From NCBI GenBank assembly GCA_021234155.1, contig JAJEKV010000044.1, positions 9,582,777 to 9,646,776 of the forward strand: a stretch of DNA of 64,000 bases, in the 5' to 3' direction. Positions 46,520-58,199 of the stretch are shown here, in pieces. Position numbers and translations under genes: made by a program. Every line of letters begins with the position of its first letter. The first letter of the stretch is position 1. The DNA comes from Isoetes taiwanensis (taxonomy: Eukaryota; Streptophyta; Lycopodiopsida; Isoetales; Isoetaceae). The notes beneath the pieces are model-generated. The model worked only from the letters and a program-made list of their open reading frames with translations, ran no database searches and had not been told where the DNA came from.

Positions 46520-46830
46520 ACAACGACAAAATAAAGAACACAACTGCCATCGAATAGCCTCCTGCAATCATCCAAATCTGGAAAGCCTGAATTTTTTGAA
46601 CAGGTTCTGGCTTCTTTGAACATAGTTGCGGAAGATTTGCTCCTTCAAATAGGGAATCTATGGGTCTTTCTGCAAATCAAAATTCTGCTTACATCAACAT
46701 TATGTCATTTTTGCATTTGGATTTTTGTTACCTGATCTCAACTCTTAGCCGCAAGCCTGCGATCGTGGTTGAAGCTCCACAGATCCACAATCGATGGTAT
46801 CTCCATCCGGGTTTTGCAGTGCAGGTATTG
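46520..46830 (-). other. exon-like membrane segment and NPDGDTIDC fragment
   Basis: On the minus strand 46,755-46,830 reads PALQNPDGDTIDCG, resembling the DGD-IDCV signature at the start of plant neprosin (DUF239) proteins. After a GT donor-like site, the next piece (about 46,660-46,490) follows a TTTGCAG acceptor. It reads LPQLCSKKPEPVQKIQAF, then a hydrophobic stretch (SMAVVFFILSLLVLFFMDV) that could be a C-terminal membrane anchor. Neither belongs to protein phosphatase 5. It may be the end of a chimeric transcript or another decayed gene. Confidence 0.3.
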
Positions 46831-46831
46831 C

Positions 46832-48250
46832 CTAGCCTCCATAGAAAGTTAGGCCACAGACTGAAGCGACGCCAGCGGCACCATATGCTGCTCTTCCTGC
46901 CATATCTAGCTTCAGGGGGACCTTCAAGGATCCAGCTGCCATAATTTTCCTGATATCAGCTAGCTTTACACCATCAGTTCTGAAAAGTCCCCCATGCACT
47001 ACAAAAATTATGTCATTCAAAACATGTGCTAGTGGCAAACAATATTTCAGAAAATCCGTCATTGTCTGGCTGTACTTGTGATTCACTTCACCATCAAACC
47101 CATAAATCTTGTTCATGCACTTGCTCTCATGATTATCTCCTGATAAGTACAAGCATAGGGACATGAAAATAACACTGAGTATATTTGCTGGTATTGAAAG
47201 AGCAAACTGTCATACAACAATACCTGAAGGATAAAAACATTTGAACGCTAAGAGTGTCAAAATGACTTTCGTAGAAAATGATCCATGGTCTACAAAGTCC
47301 CCATTGAAGAGGTAAGGATTCGTGTCAGATGGATAACCATTCAGCTCAAATATGTGAAGGGTAAGGATTCGTGTCAGATGGATAACCATTCAGCTCAAAT
47401 ATGTGAAGCCAATCATAATACTGCAAAATAGTAAAAGCACGTATCAGAAACATATTTCTTATGTGAACTTCTAGAGTGTTAATATATGCGTATGTATATA
47501 AGTAACACAGTACTAAAAGCGTATTCTTTATTGAGAAATGTCACATGCAATGACCTGTCCATGAATATCACCACAGATAATGAAGTTGCCATTGCCATTG
47601 TCCAGTGAAGTAGGAAGGAAGAGAAGCAATTCCTTTGCCTGCAATAGAATCTAAAAGACATATCTGCAGAAATCCATCATCTTGATTTTTGAAGTCTTCC
47701 ATCATCTTTTTAATAAAATCCAGTGTCAAGTCCCCTTCAATCCGAGCACCAGTATAGGAATCGTGAACCTTTGTAAAAATGTGCATATCACAATGTCAAT
47801 TCCAAGAAAAGCATTAGCCAAGCAATATATTAAAATTTCGTAATAAAAGATGTACCTATTGCTTCAAGATTTATAGATTCAGCAACAAAATGTCTCTCGT
47901 GCTCTACAGATATTGCCTCCTCAAATCCCATTCTTTGGAGAGCTTTTTCACATTCTCTAAGTTTCTTGGATGCATCTGAATCTCTTGGGACAATTCTGCA
48001 GATCTACCAAAAATGCATGCAAGTACCAGAATTAATGTCACAATATACAAATAAACAATTACAAAATAAAATCCCAATCGATTTTGGCATCCCAGTTTTC
48101 CACCAGCCATATTTACCTGATCATTAGGGCAAAACCGTAGAAATTGTATCAGCGTCATGTTGTTTTGCATGAAGAAATCATTCCAGGCTGAACTGCAGTT
48201 GTGTAAGCCCGAAACCAATGGTCCATTTGAGCATCTTCGTGTATTTGAGC
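46832..48250 (-). pseudogene. Ser/Thr protein phosphatase 5-like gene, degenerate
   Basis: Five exon-like blocks follow the order of plant protein phosphatase 5 (TPR plus PP2A-like catalytic domain). They are LIQFLRFCPND (about 48,150); SDASKKLRECEKALQRMGFEEAI (47,857-48,003); SYTGARIEGDLTLDFIKKMM, then after a frameshift ICGDIHGQ (47,557-47,775); [16 protein letters not shown] (47,225-47,330); and [16 protein letters not shown] followed by [19 protein letters not shown] (46,990-47,165). The GDxHG motif is intact, but GDxVDRG reads DHG and RGNHE reads GDNHE. A 49-bp tandem duplication shifts the frame. The rest of the catalytic domain after [10 protein letters not shown] is lost. The metal-binding and phosphate-binding changes imply no activity. 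Confidence 0.8.
47311..47408. repeat. perfect 49-bp tandem duplication inside PP5 remnant
   Basis: 47,311-47,359 is repeated exactly at 47,360-47,408, starting GGTAAGGATTCGTGTCAG. The length is not a multiple of three, so it breaks the reading frame between the ICGDIHGQ exon and the GDFVDHG block. The perfect identity shows it is recent. Confidence 0.97.
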
Positions 48251-49718
48251 ATCTCAGAGCCCGCTGCTTTGCCGTAAAGAAACCTTAGAAAGGTAAGTTT
48301 GGAAGAAATAAACCTAAGAGTATGAAACGTAAGATAGAAATTAAAGAGGCTACTCACAACCGAAATGCAAAGAGATAGTAGAGACTTAGCAACCGTGTTG
48401 AGCCTGTATCACAGTAGCTTCCAGTTTTTTTGCATCATGGCTAGTGAGAGGCTTCTGGAAAAGGAACGTCATGCCGCTAGAACTGCTAGATATGAAATGA
48501 TATGAGAACTAAATTCAAGAAAAATGATAGTGATTCTTTACCCCTTTTCACTTCGCTTACAATTAATCGGAACTCTGTTTGCCTCAGCTGCAGGTGCTGC
48601 GGAAAAGAACCCATTCAGGTTATGGCTATGCCATACCGAGCAAAACCCATATAGTCCCATTTCCGGGCCAGGGACACAAAACTTCAACTCTACACCTTTC
48701 CCAAAAGCCGGTATGGCGAATCCGACATTGCTCCGATAACATGAAAATCTGCATGTCACTTGGTCTGCTCTCCATCCTCTTAGTTGTGAGCGGCACACCC
48801 TCTTCCTCTATCATAAAAATTTGAAATCGGCATTCAATGCGGGCAACCAGCATAACGCAAGACTGAAGGGAACGCCGCATGCGGCGTAAGATGCGGCGTT
48901 CCCTGGCACGCCACCCAACGCTATCACAAAATAAAAAAGAAGATGGTATACAAATAATCCTCAAATATACTAAACAGACGGATACAATGTCAAAAGTGAA
49001 TAAGCAAGAGGCCAAAATTGGACCGCTCAATTTGTCCAATTGACATTTTATTATCTTTTATAATGAACAGTAAAATACACCTAACGTTGGACCTCTCAAT
49101 TTGTTCAAATGAATTTTATTACCTTTTGTTTACATACAATAAAATCGTAAACACAATGAGTAGTAACCACAAAATAATTATCTACATGAAGAAAGCTCCT
49201 TTTTTATAAGTATTTAAACATTGAGAACGAGAAAGACAAAACATTATAATGAACTAAATATTTACAATGAGGTACTCCCTTTATTTTTTGGCTTACCCGA
49301 AGAGGGAAATCTTTGTTTGATGGGGGGACTAGGAATATTCCCTAGTTCATATGTCATCTGAAGGTCATTTATTGCAAACAATGTTTTCCAATCATTAACT
49401 TTAGTTTTTTGGCTTCTCGTATTCTCGGATTTTACCTATTGTGACTATTGAATTTACCTGTAGTTTGATCACCTCCACCATTCGACTGCAACTATGGAGT
49501 GGATGCTTGGAATGTGGATTTCTACTATAAAGCCCTCACCACGGGTCAAGCGCTATGGGGAGAGTATGCTTCAAAAATAGTTACTATCGTGAAGGCTAAT
49601 GTATGTGATACATCATTTGGATAATGTGAATATTAATAATCAAGTCACCGCAAGTCTTCTTTAGAAGGCTTTGAATTGCAAGTCTTCTTGCTTTAAAAGC
49701 ACGAGTTGAGGGGTTAAG
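48251..49718. other. no recognisable gene
   Basis: Frames of up to 137 codons near 48.5-49.0 kb occur on both strands over the same GC-richer stretch and show no family signature. Remaining TPR exons of the phosphatase would be expected here, but I cannot find them. A short inverted word (GCCGCATGCGGC, then GATGCGGCG) lies at about 48,873-48,900. Confidence 0.45.
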
Positions 49719-50277
49719 TGTTTGGGGTCCGGGTTCGAACTCCTCGCAAGACGTACCCTCCGTGAGGACCCTTGATCTAACAGAGAACTGGGACTATGTC
49801 ACGGATTTGCAAGAAAAGAACAAGAAGAAGAAAAATAGAAATGTAAGAGAACAATGAGAGTAAAATGATAAGCTTCCTTTGATATCAATGATGAACATAC
49901 ATGAGCTCTCGCAATCGAGAAAAAGACCAAGAGAGACAAGACTCTAAACTCATCTAAAAACTCATGTGCTAGCTCTACTCATATATATAGTACAATGGCC
50001 TTTGGCCCAATATAGACACTGACCGATCTCTGTGCCGACTTTCCTGAAGGAGGCCCTGATTTGCAGGAATGTTGGCGTGCTCTTGAAGTGCCTAGAATCA
50101 CGCCGACGCCGACGCTGGGCGGTGACGTCTGCCACTTGTCCGAGCGGGCGCCTTGATAGGCCGCCGCTTGGTCTTCATGGGCCTTGGATGGCTGACCCGG
50201 GTTGATCAAGGATCCTTGAGCTTGACTTGGTCCGTCAGATGATGAATAGTCCTTGCACTGTGAGGCACAGACTAACA
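49719..50277 (-). repeat. gypsy copy 2, 3' LTR
   Basis: On the minus strand it starts TGTTAGTCTGTGCCTCAC at 50,277, after the purine-rich tract GGTGGGGGAG, and ends CCCCAAACA at 49,719 (TGTTTGGGGT on the plus strand). 559 bp, the same family as the LTRs at 29.9 and 40.4 kb. Confidence 0.85.
49974..49994 (-). promoter_or_regulatory. LTR TATA box
   Basis: CTACTCATATATATAGTAC on the plus strand, the inverse of the promoter core in copy 1. Confidence 0.7.
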
Positions 50278-53200
50278 CTCCCCCACCAAACGACACCTCG
50301 GTGAAGAAAAAAAGGAGGAAGTGTTTCAAGCTGGGAAGCCATCACCCTGAAAGTGATCCTCACGGAGTGAGGACGGGCACCATTATGGTAAGTGCTTATG
50401 AGATCCCCGGGCGTTTTGAAGAGCAGAGGAGTGTTGAGCCCAAGGGCGTGATTAGCATCAATGAGAAAATGAGAGCGCACCATGTCTTCAAGGGCGCCGC
50501 AGGTGCTTCAGAAGAAAACAAACCGACATTCCATGAGCAGCAGTGTCCGAGGCCAAAGGCAATCGACGCCGCATCTCGATTGCAAGAAAATATGGACGCC
50601 GATTTAAGGAGCCGAAGCAAGATGCATTTGAGAGCAACACAAAACCGCTTGAAGATGGATCAAGGATCCGTGAGGTGGCGCATTCTCGCAAGAAGGTGTC
50701 AAGACCATGAAGCGATCATCGTATGCTACAACCACGCCATTAGCAATATAGATCCAATTCATGGTGTTATCAAGAGTGGCACCCGCCTCCCAATTGGAAC
50801 GGCGAACAAAACGGGATCCCACCGAGATCCGCCGAGATTTGAGGTGGAGTCCATCCAAAGATGGCCATCCATGACCTTGGTCCAAAAGGGGGAGACGCCA
50901 ATCGAAGAAGTCGTGAACCTCGGGGCGTGGAGGAACACCTGTGGGAAGCATAGGAGAGGGAACCATGCCCGTGGGCGGGGTTGCCGAGCCCAAGCCCCTG
51001 GAATTCACCGACAAGGGCCGGATCAAGAGCTTTACACCAACGATCCCGCATACAGGCGTGGAGTTGAGAGTTGACAGAGGGCTATCCCAAAATGGGGGAC
51101 CGGCCTTGCTATCCAAGAGCACGAATTGATTGTACCCTACGAGGTGTTGCATGTAAACTTGTGCATAGGGAAGATCCCCTGATGTCCCGGATACTTCCTT
51201 ATTTGTTGCAAATACCTCGCTTGCCACGAGAGGCAATGATGAGCAAGCTCGCATGTACTCTGATGAAGAGCGGGGTCCGAGCATGATCACGTAGATAGGG
51301 GTTGTTATCCCCGGCAACCATTGAAGAGTGGGGTCACCCCGAAGTTCTCGTGGGGCCCATCCCGAATCTCCCCCGTATCACCCAGATAGAAATCATGAAA
51401 AATGTAAGCCATGGGTCAACAATTCTGAAGGTGATGAAGTCCGATCGCCGCAGTTGAATGAGATCAAAGACCAAAAGGGCACAAAGATAAACCTTTTGTC
51501 TTCAATTGAGAGTTCGCCAGATCCAAGAAAATCAAGCATAGGCGCAGTGAACATCCATAGACCATCAGCCCCATGCCACTTCGTAGGAAGAGGTGGCGGC
51601 GGGCAACCACATAATCCGATAAAAAGGTGAAGGAACGGGAAATCAACAGGCAGTACATTAACGGTATGGCAATATAGCCGCTAAGTTTGGTCTCAGGCCT
51701 CATCGCCAGAATCGGCTAGCAGGTCAGAATCGCTGTTCAAGGTCACGGATCCCGTGGTCCTTTCTAACATGTATATGGATCGGTCACGGACCCGCTTCTC
51801 GAAGTGTGGACCTCGTGGAGGTGGATTGCCCAGAGCATTGAGTCGGCACCCGCAATCTCCGCATCATCAAGAATTTTCTGTTTCCAGAACCTCCGTAAGC
51901 CGATCTTGGAGGGATGTGAGCCGAGAAGTCTCAAGCGGAGAGCCGAGCCGCCAAAGAGGCAATTTGAGCGCCACGCCGGTAAGGTTTTGAACTTGAGTGC
52001 CGTAATTGTCACAAAGCTCGAGTACAAGGCTTGAGTTTAGCAATATCTTTTCCCTTGTCACCCGTGAGGGTGGCTGGACTTGTTTTGCTCCAATAAGTCC
52101 CTCAATTTCGATTGAAGTTGAGCCTGATCCGCAAGGAGGCTGGTCCGATCCTCGCACTTTTGAGATCTATAATGGCCCGTAAGAGAGCCCCGCGCTTTCT
52201 TGAAGTTGGGCCTCCAAAGTTTGAACTTGTGCGCTTGCAGCTTGAAGGTCACCGCGAACCGCATCTGAGGCCTCTAGGGCCGCTTTGAACCCCATTCATA
52301 AGAGCTTCTGGGATTCTTGTAACTTAGAACAGCAGCCTTGAGCATCCTCGCCGATATCGATACAACAACCGACGAGGGTGCCGTGGTGGTGGAGCCTCCG
52401 CTGGTTCGTTTATGGCGTTTGTGAGACATGGTGTGAACTGAATGCTTGGATTCTCAGAAAGGAGGAGGAGACAAAGACATGGGAGTGCACTTTTGACATG
52501 ACCAGGGAAGAAGGGTGTGAAGTGCCAACTTGGTGAGTCCGGAGGAAGGGAAGGGACCGAGTGGAATTTTGAGAATGAGAGAGGTGTGGGAGGAAAGTAA
52601 TGACGATGAGGGCTTGAAGATGGCCTCCCACAAAAGTTTCAGAGGTAGAAGTGGCAGCCCAAGACGGTCAATTTCTTTGGAGAAGACTCGTAGAACAACA
52701 ATTGGGGCCAATCAATGTGGTGTTTGGAGCGAGTAGCAGTGATCACCATATTATAGAAAGGTTTATTGATATGGGTGTTCTTGATAGAATACCCAAGGTA
52801 CTTGGCCTACGTAAACTTAACAAAAATTTCATGGGGCTTGTCAATATTTGTCAGCGATGCACATTGGCGTGATAAGGAGGAGCACCAAACTTCGCTGACA
52901 TCGAGATCCCCGTATGGCGTACCAAGATAAACAAGGGTTTGCAAAGGAATATGGAATACCTCGAAATCAAAATTGAGTCAAATAAAATGGTGGTGCCATC
53001 GACCATTGTGGTGTATCCATGCGGCTATTGACGATGTTAGCGATGAACCGCCTAACCGGGTCGTGATTTGGAGCCGGAAGTTCCATTTGAGAGAATTCAG
53101 AAAGTTCGGGCGCTCGCGGACCGCACGATTCGGCCAACAAGGGCTTCAATGGAAAGTGGGCCAAGAAAGATAATTACGACTTAAAAGAGCCGCCCCCTCG

Positions 53201-54290
53201 AGCAAAGAGCTTGAAGTGTAGGAAATTTTGGGGCAGCCATGGCAAAGAGCTCGAAAAGAAATCCGTGATGCAAAGGCGAGAGGAGACGAAGGCAAAGAAC
53301 GGAGGACGAAGGCAGAGGGACGAAAAGGTTTAGGGCGCGTAAATGGAGGTGAAGAGGCATGATGAGGACGAAAACGGCAACCGCTGATGGTGCCAGGTGT
53401 TGAAAAGATGCCAAGGAGGCGATTGAGAGGCAAAAATTTGGCTAAGTCCCCAAACAACCAAGGGAGAAGTAATGAACGGTGGAGATGAGACGTGAGAAAA
53501 TGATCGATGTGACAAAAATAAAGGACACATATTAATGTGTGACGGTATGAAAAGAAGGAATGGCATTTAATGCTGGCAAACTCGGTTGGATATCATTAAA
53601 ACGAATGTGTCGAGGGTACCATGGCTAGATATGCGTATGGGAGAACAGATTTCTCTTTAGAAACAAATTTGCATTGCAAAACACGCTGGCGATTTTTTGA
53701 TTGGTCCACGCCAACAAGGAGTTCCTTGGTTGGCTATATAAGACCTAACCGGGAGTGAAGCGAAGACATTCGATGGCGCCAAAGATGGTCAGCTAAGCCG
53801 GTTTGAACGAGAACCGCACGATGCCCACTAACCGCCAAGAGTGGATTACTTGCAAAATGAATTGTCCGACTTCGGCGCCGCCACAATTGTGGCTCGAGAA
53901 TGGATGGCTGGTGTTCCGGGATGGTCGAACATCCCGATCCTCATACCAACGGATGGAGGTGGTTCTCGCACCTTCGGGACCCCGAAAGCGTAACCTCTAC
54001 CACATCCTCACAAGATCACCTCTCCCAACCCGAATAGAGGGTTTTTCTTCTTAGGACTTTAGTAGATAGGGCTCGAGCCCTGCTTTTTGTATATAGGGCA
54101 AAGGCCCATAGCGGAAATAGCCGGGGTGCGCCACATTTTGTAAAAAATTCCACCTATAATATAATATGCCACCGCTTTTAGTCACTTTCGGGTTGTGGTT
54201 GTGTCTTGAACCGACCGCTTGTTGATTGTCGCCAGGTGATGAAATGTTTTGAGGCGAAAGCCATTAACCAATGTAGGTAATGGAGTGCCA
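50278..54290 (-). pseudogene. gypsy copy 2, 3' region of unidentified coding content
   Basis: This is the counterpart of 36,390-40,350. Sense (minus) frames include 50,604-51,317 (237 codons), with DQGHGW, RFVRRSNWEAGAT and NWIYIAN; 51,867-52,157, with KILLNSSLVLEL and TQVQNL; 52,058-52,264, with QSKLRDLLEQNKS; and 52,454-52,711. The same blocks appear in the same order in copy 1. A 273-codon frame on the opposite strand at 50,253-51,074 has no matching conservation that I can see. Function unknown. Confidence 0.6.
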
Positions 54291-54296
54291 TCTAAC

Positions 54297-55500
54297 TCAG
54301 CCTAATTGAAAACGTACTGGTCGAACCACTTGAACAATTTGATAAGGGCCAAGCCAACTAAAACTTAAGTTTACCCGAAAATTTTTGTACCGAGAATCAT
54401 AAAGAAGAACCAAATCTCCTTCGTTGAATGTTTTTGTCTTCGTGACGCTTGTCATGTAAAGATTTTGCAAATCGTTGTCCATGAAGAACACGGATATAAG
54501 CATCCCTTCTAAGTTCATCCAACTGCTCCAATTGATAAACCCTTTCTTTGAGTGCAAGAAAGTGATTATGGGCAAAGAGCCGCTGAAAACGGAGAGTTGG
54601 GAGAATGTACTCAAAAGGCATGAGAGCTTCTTGACCATAAACCAATTTGAAAGGAGTGTGACCAGTAGCTATTTTGAAACAAGTATTGTAAGCCCAAAGA
54701 ACAAAGAGGGAAGCTTGGTTTGCCACCACATGGAAGGCCACAAATTTTCTTGAGAATTGTGACCAGAGTTTTGTTGGTGCTTTCTGCCAAACCATTGCCT
54801 TGAGGATAGTAAGGTGTGCTCTTGTGATGATGTATCAGGAGATAATCCGGCCAGCCTTGATGGTATGATTGATAAAATGGACACCACGATCACTGACCAG
54901 CTCCGTGGGGCAGCCAAATCGCGTGATAATTTGTTGATAGAGGACCTTGGCTGTGCTTGCCGCAGTGTTGTCTGGAAGTGCGCAAGCTTCCGCCCATTTA
55001 GTAGCGTAGTCAGTGAGAACCAGAATGTAGTGGGCACGGGTGTGCCGCGCAGGAGGATCGATGGGTCCCACAAAATCCATGCCCCATTTGCTGAAGGGAA
55101 GTGGCATGGCGACCGGCCTCAAGGGTAGAGCGTCACGGGCCGTGGGCCGTCCCACACGGCAAGCATCACACGCGGTGGGTGGGCGTGAGCGCCTTTGAAA
55201 AGCGTGGGCCAAAAATACCCAAAATAGAAGGATTTTATGCGTCGTGGGTGTCACCATGAAAATGACCACCACCGAGCCCCTTGATGAGCTTCGCGACAAT
55301 ATCCGGAACTTCATGAGGTAGAACACAAAATACGGGCTGATGGTATCCTTACCCTTTTTGTAAAGATGTCCTGCAACCATGGTGTAGTCACGGACGTCGC
55401 GGAGAAATTGATGACGACGGGATTGTCGCTTGGCATGAGAGAGCCGCCATGTCCTCCGTGGAAGAGCTCGCGTGAGGAGGTAATCGCTGAAAGTCATGGA
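54297..55500 (-). pseudogene. gypsy copy 2 integrase
   Basis: This is better preserved than in copy 1. One frame carries AGHLYKKG, then FSKWGMDFVGPIDPP (first Asp), ILVLTDYATKWAEA, then TELVSDRGVHFIN (second Asp). Overlapping frames continue with [30 protein letters not shown] and SWLGPYQIVQVVRPVRFQLG at 54,297. Frameshifts divide it into three parts. Confidence 0.9.
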
Positions 55501-56250
55501 ACCAATGTGGTGTTGCCGTGACTAAAAAGAGTTGAGCGCCGTGAAAGGCGCCCGAGACTCCAAAGGGAGGGATCATCCGTGTGGATGCGGAAAGATAATC
55601 CGGATTAACATGAGATTTGCCTACTTTGTGAACAATTTCAAAAGGGGCAAATTCTTGAGAAGAAGGACCCAACGAAAGCAATGCGCCCGTGGGTGGGATT
55701 TGTTGATCAAATAAAGGAGTGCTTGGTGGTCAACAAAGAATTTGATCCGACCGCCTGCGTAGTGACGGAAGCGCTGGACACGTAAAATGAGACCCAAAGC
55801 TTCACGCCTGCGGGTGGTAATAGTTGCGCCAAAGAATTGAGTTTTACCGGGCGCGACGGGTTTGGTTTGTCGGGCAGCGATCATATTCTTGAGAAAGAAC
55901 AGCTCCAATAGCAAACGCCGACATCGACATGAACATGAAAGGGCTTGTCCCATTGAGGAGGAACAAGAACCGGGCCGAGTAAGCAAAAGCTTCAACTGTT
56001 GGAAAGCAAAGATCCGCCTGGGAATTCCAAGCCTGTGGATTCATCACCCGTGAGTTTATGAATGGGATCTGCAATGGCTGCTAGTCCGTGAATGAAGGTG
56101 GAGTAATAATTGACCTTACCTGTGAAAGAGCGTGTCTCCTTTGATATTGGCGGTGCTTGAGCTTTGAGCACACAAATCGATTTTGGCAGATCTCGTGGGT
56201 GATACCGCATCGACAACGGTCCTAACAACACCCGAGGTGACACAAAAGGT
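55501..56250 (-). pseudogene. gypsy copy 2 RNase H and connection domain
   Basis: Frames carry FTGKVNYYSTFIHGLAAIAD (about 56,100), NGTSPFMFMSMSAFAIGAVL (55,930), KFFVDHQALLYLINKS (about 55,735) and FEIVHKVGKSHVNPDYLS (55,600), the same blocks as copy 1, interrupted by frame changes. Confidence 0.85.
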
Positions 56251-56790
56251 GCATTTCTCCCATTGAGACTAATGCCGACTCATCACATTTCTGAAAGACG
56301 AAGTTCCAATTTATCCAAATGGTCAGCCATGGAACCGAAAGGCAGAGAAGTCATCTTGAAAAAATTTGTAAGAAGGGATTTTCCTTCATAAAATCATGAA
56401 AAACTCGAGAGCATGATGCGCTGAAACGTGGATGGAGAGTTTGATAAGCCAAAAAGGAACCACCTTTGTAGGGTAAAAAAGTGACTTACCGGTGGTGAAA
56501 GTAGTCTTGAGTTGATCGATTCTTTGATTGAGATCCGATTGTAGCCGCAAAACCATCCATGAAGGAGTACATCTCATGTCCAAAGAACCTCTTCCAAACT
56601 CCGGTCCGTGGAAGGAAGTGGAAAATGATCACGCCCGCGGGCCTGATTGAGTTTTCGGTAGTCCACGCAAACGCTGATCTTACCATTGTGTTTTGAGCAA
56701 TGACGATGGGGCTCACCTATCTCTAATGTTTGACCTCATAGATCAAACCCGGCAAAGAAGGAGTTTGTCAATTTCCGCCTTTGACACGAT
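56251..56790 (-). pseudogene. gypsy copy 2 reverse transcriptase
   Basis: SPIVIAQNTMVRSAFAWTTE near 56,700 and HEMYSFMDGF-ATIGSQSK near 56,560 match copy 1. The active site reads KFFQDDFSAF at about 56,345-56,375, the same FQDD variant as copy 1, followed by DHLDKLEL. Broken by several frameshifts. Confidence 0.85.
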
Positions 56791-57229
56791 CACGTAATTA
56801 GGGTTGAGCCGCATCGCCGCTAAGTATACCGGACGGCATCGACGGTAGGAATGGTAAGTTCCCCAAGCTTTGTTGATCCCCAAGATCTTGAAGCCCAGTT
56901 AAAAATGTGTTTGAACTTTTGAAGAGCTTGACGGCCCTATTTATAAGGGTGCCTTGAAGATTTGCAAAGCAATGGACAGCTTGATTACGCCTACGCCCAC
57001 ACCCGGAATTTCCGAGTCCAATATGGGGTATAACTTCCGGTTCCTCGACAATGTGTGCGAGGTTGAAGCATAACGTGATGCGTGGCACTCAAGGCGGTGA
57101 AAAGAGGGTTGCCGAGTTTCATCAAGCAGAGGTTGCTTCATGACAACAAGTGTACATCAACAGAGCGCAGGAGGTTCAAAGATCCGAAAAGTGATCAACA
57201 CGCTGGATTCATTGCAAGGAGCCGTAAGG

Positions 57230-57880
57230 ATCAAGCAAAGCACATTAACCTGTCCTGATCAAGAGTCATTTCTCCCCAAGGATCGCGATATTCGGTAGGA
57301 TGACGAGGCGCACTCGCAGTGGAGCCCTCGAACTTGATAGATATTCGAAGCGCCCCGTAATCGTGTCTGGAGAGAGAGGGTTCAAAGATTGTCGCAATTT
57401 CAATGATTTTCCCCGCTTCCAAGTCCATGGTGGCATTGAGGTGACCATCCGGTGATGACTAACCGATCCGCGGGCCCAAAGAATGGATACTCTTGGCCCG
57501 GCGGAGAAAAGGTCCGCCGACCAACATTTCATAATCACCGATCTTCTCCGCCTTTCCAAAACACCAAATTCCAAGGGGAATCTGAGATCACCAATGTTGA
57601 TGTGAAGAAGAGGCGTGACGCTTCGAGGTCGCGCGATATGGCCATTAGCCAATTTGATGTCATATGGGGCACCTATAGAGTTGTTTGATGCCCATTTGTT
57701 TATGGAGTTTATCCGCGATGAGATTGACCGCCGCTTACCTCCAATTTGAACATGATTGACTTGTTGATTGCCCACCGTGGGCATGTACCGTGGGTAGAGG
57801 TAGCAATGTTTCAACCAAAACAACGGGAGTGGTAACCGGTCCTTGAGAGCAGGACAGAGTTTTCAAAAATGGTGGCCAAA
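57230..57880 (-). pseudogene. gypsy copy 2 protease region
   Basis: YDIKLANGHIARP, then LLHINIGDLRFPLEFGVLE at about 57,530-57,670, matches the protease region of copy 1. The active-site segment before it (NHVQIGGKRRS) has lost the recognisable Asp-x-Gly. Broken frames. Confidence 0.6.
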
Positions 57881-58199
57881 CTTAAAGGAATTTTTGATTT
57901 TGGCTAGCTCCCTCTTGGAGTTCCAAGGCACATGAGAAAAAGGATCCGGCCGGATCCACCTGCAGCCGGGAGGCATGGGTAATGAAGCAAAGAACTTTTG
58001 AGTAGGTCAACCCGGGTAGAATATTGGGATAGGTCCGAGAGCGGAGGTTGAGACGGAAGGTGTATCTGTCTTTGTTGAGCTCGGGTGGTGGCATGAACAT
58101 TTGCCAACGTGCAGCCTTCAAAGAAATTTTGCATGAGGTTCAAAAATGCTTTGGCGAACTTTTGGGTGACATGTGGCATGAGCTTCCAAAAAGGTGCAA

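Noticed and set aside
46995-47010. CACTACAAAAATT as a CACTA transposon end
   Set aside because: It is the complement of the phosphatase coding block encoding IIFVVHGG.
48524-49039. Frames of 70-137 codons on both strands
   Set aside because: Overlapping frames on both strands, none with a recognisable domain and none extending the phosphatase order. Probably chance frames in GC-richer DNA.
50253-51074. 273-codon plus-strand frame in gypsy copy 2
   Set aside because: It is antisense to the region whose sense frames are conserved between the two copies. The equivalent antisense frame is not evident in copy 1. Long antisense frames are expected in this GC-richer stretch.
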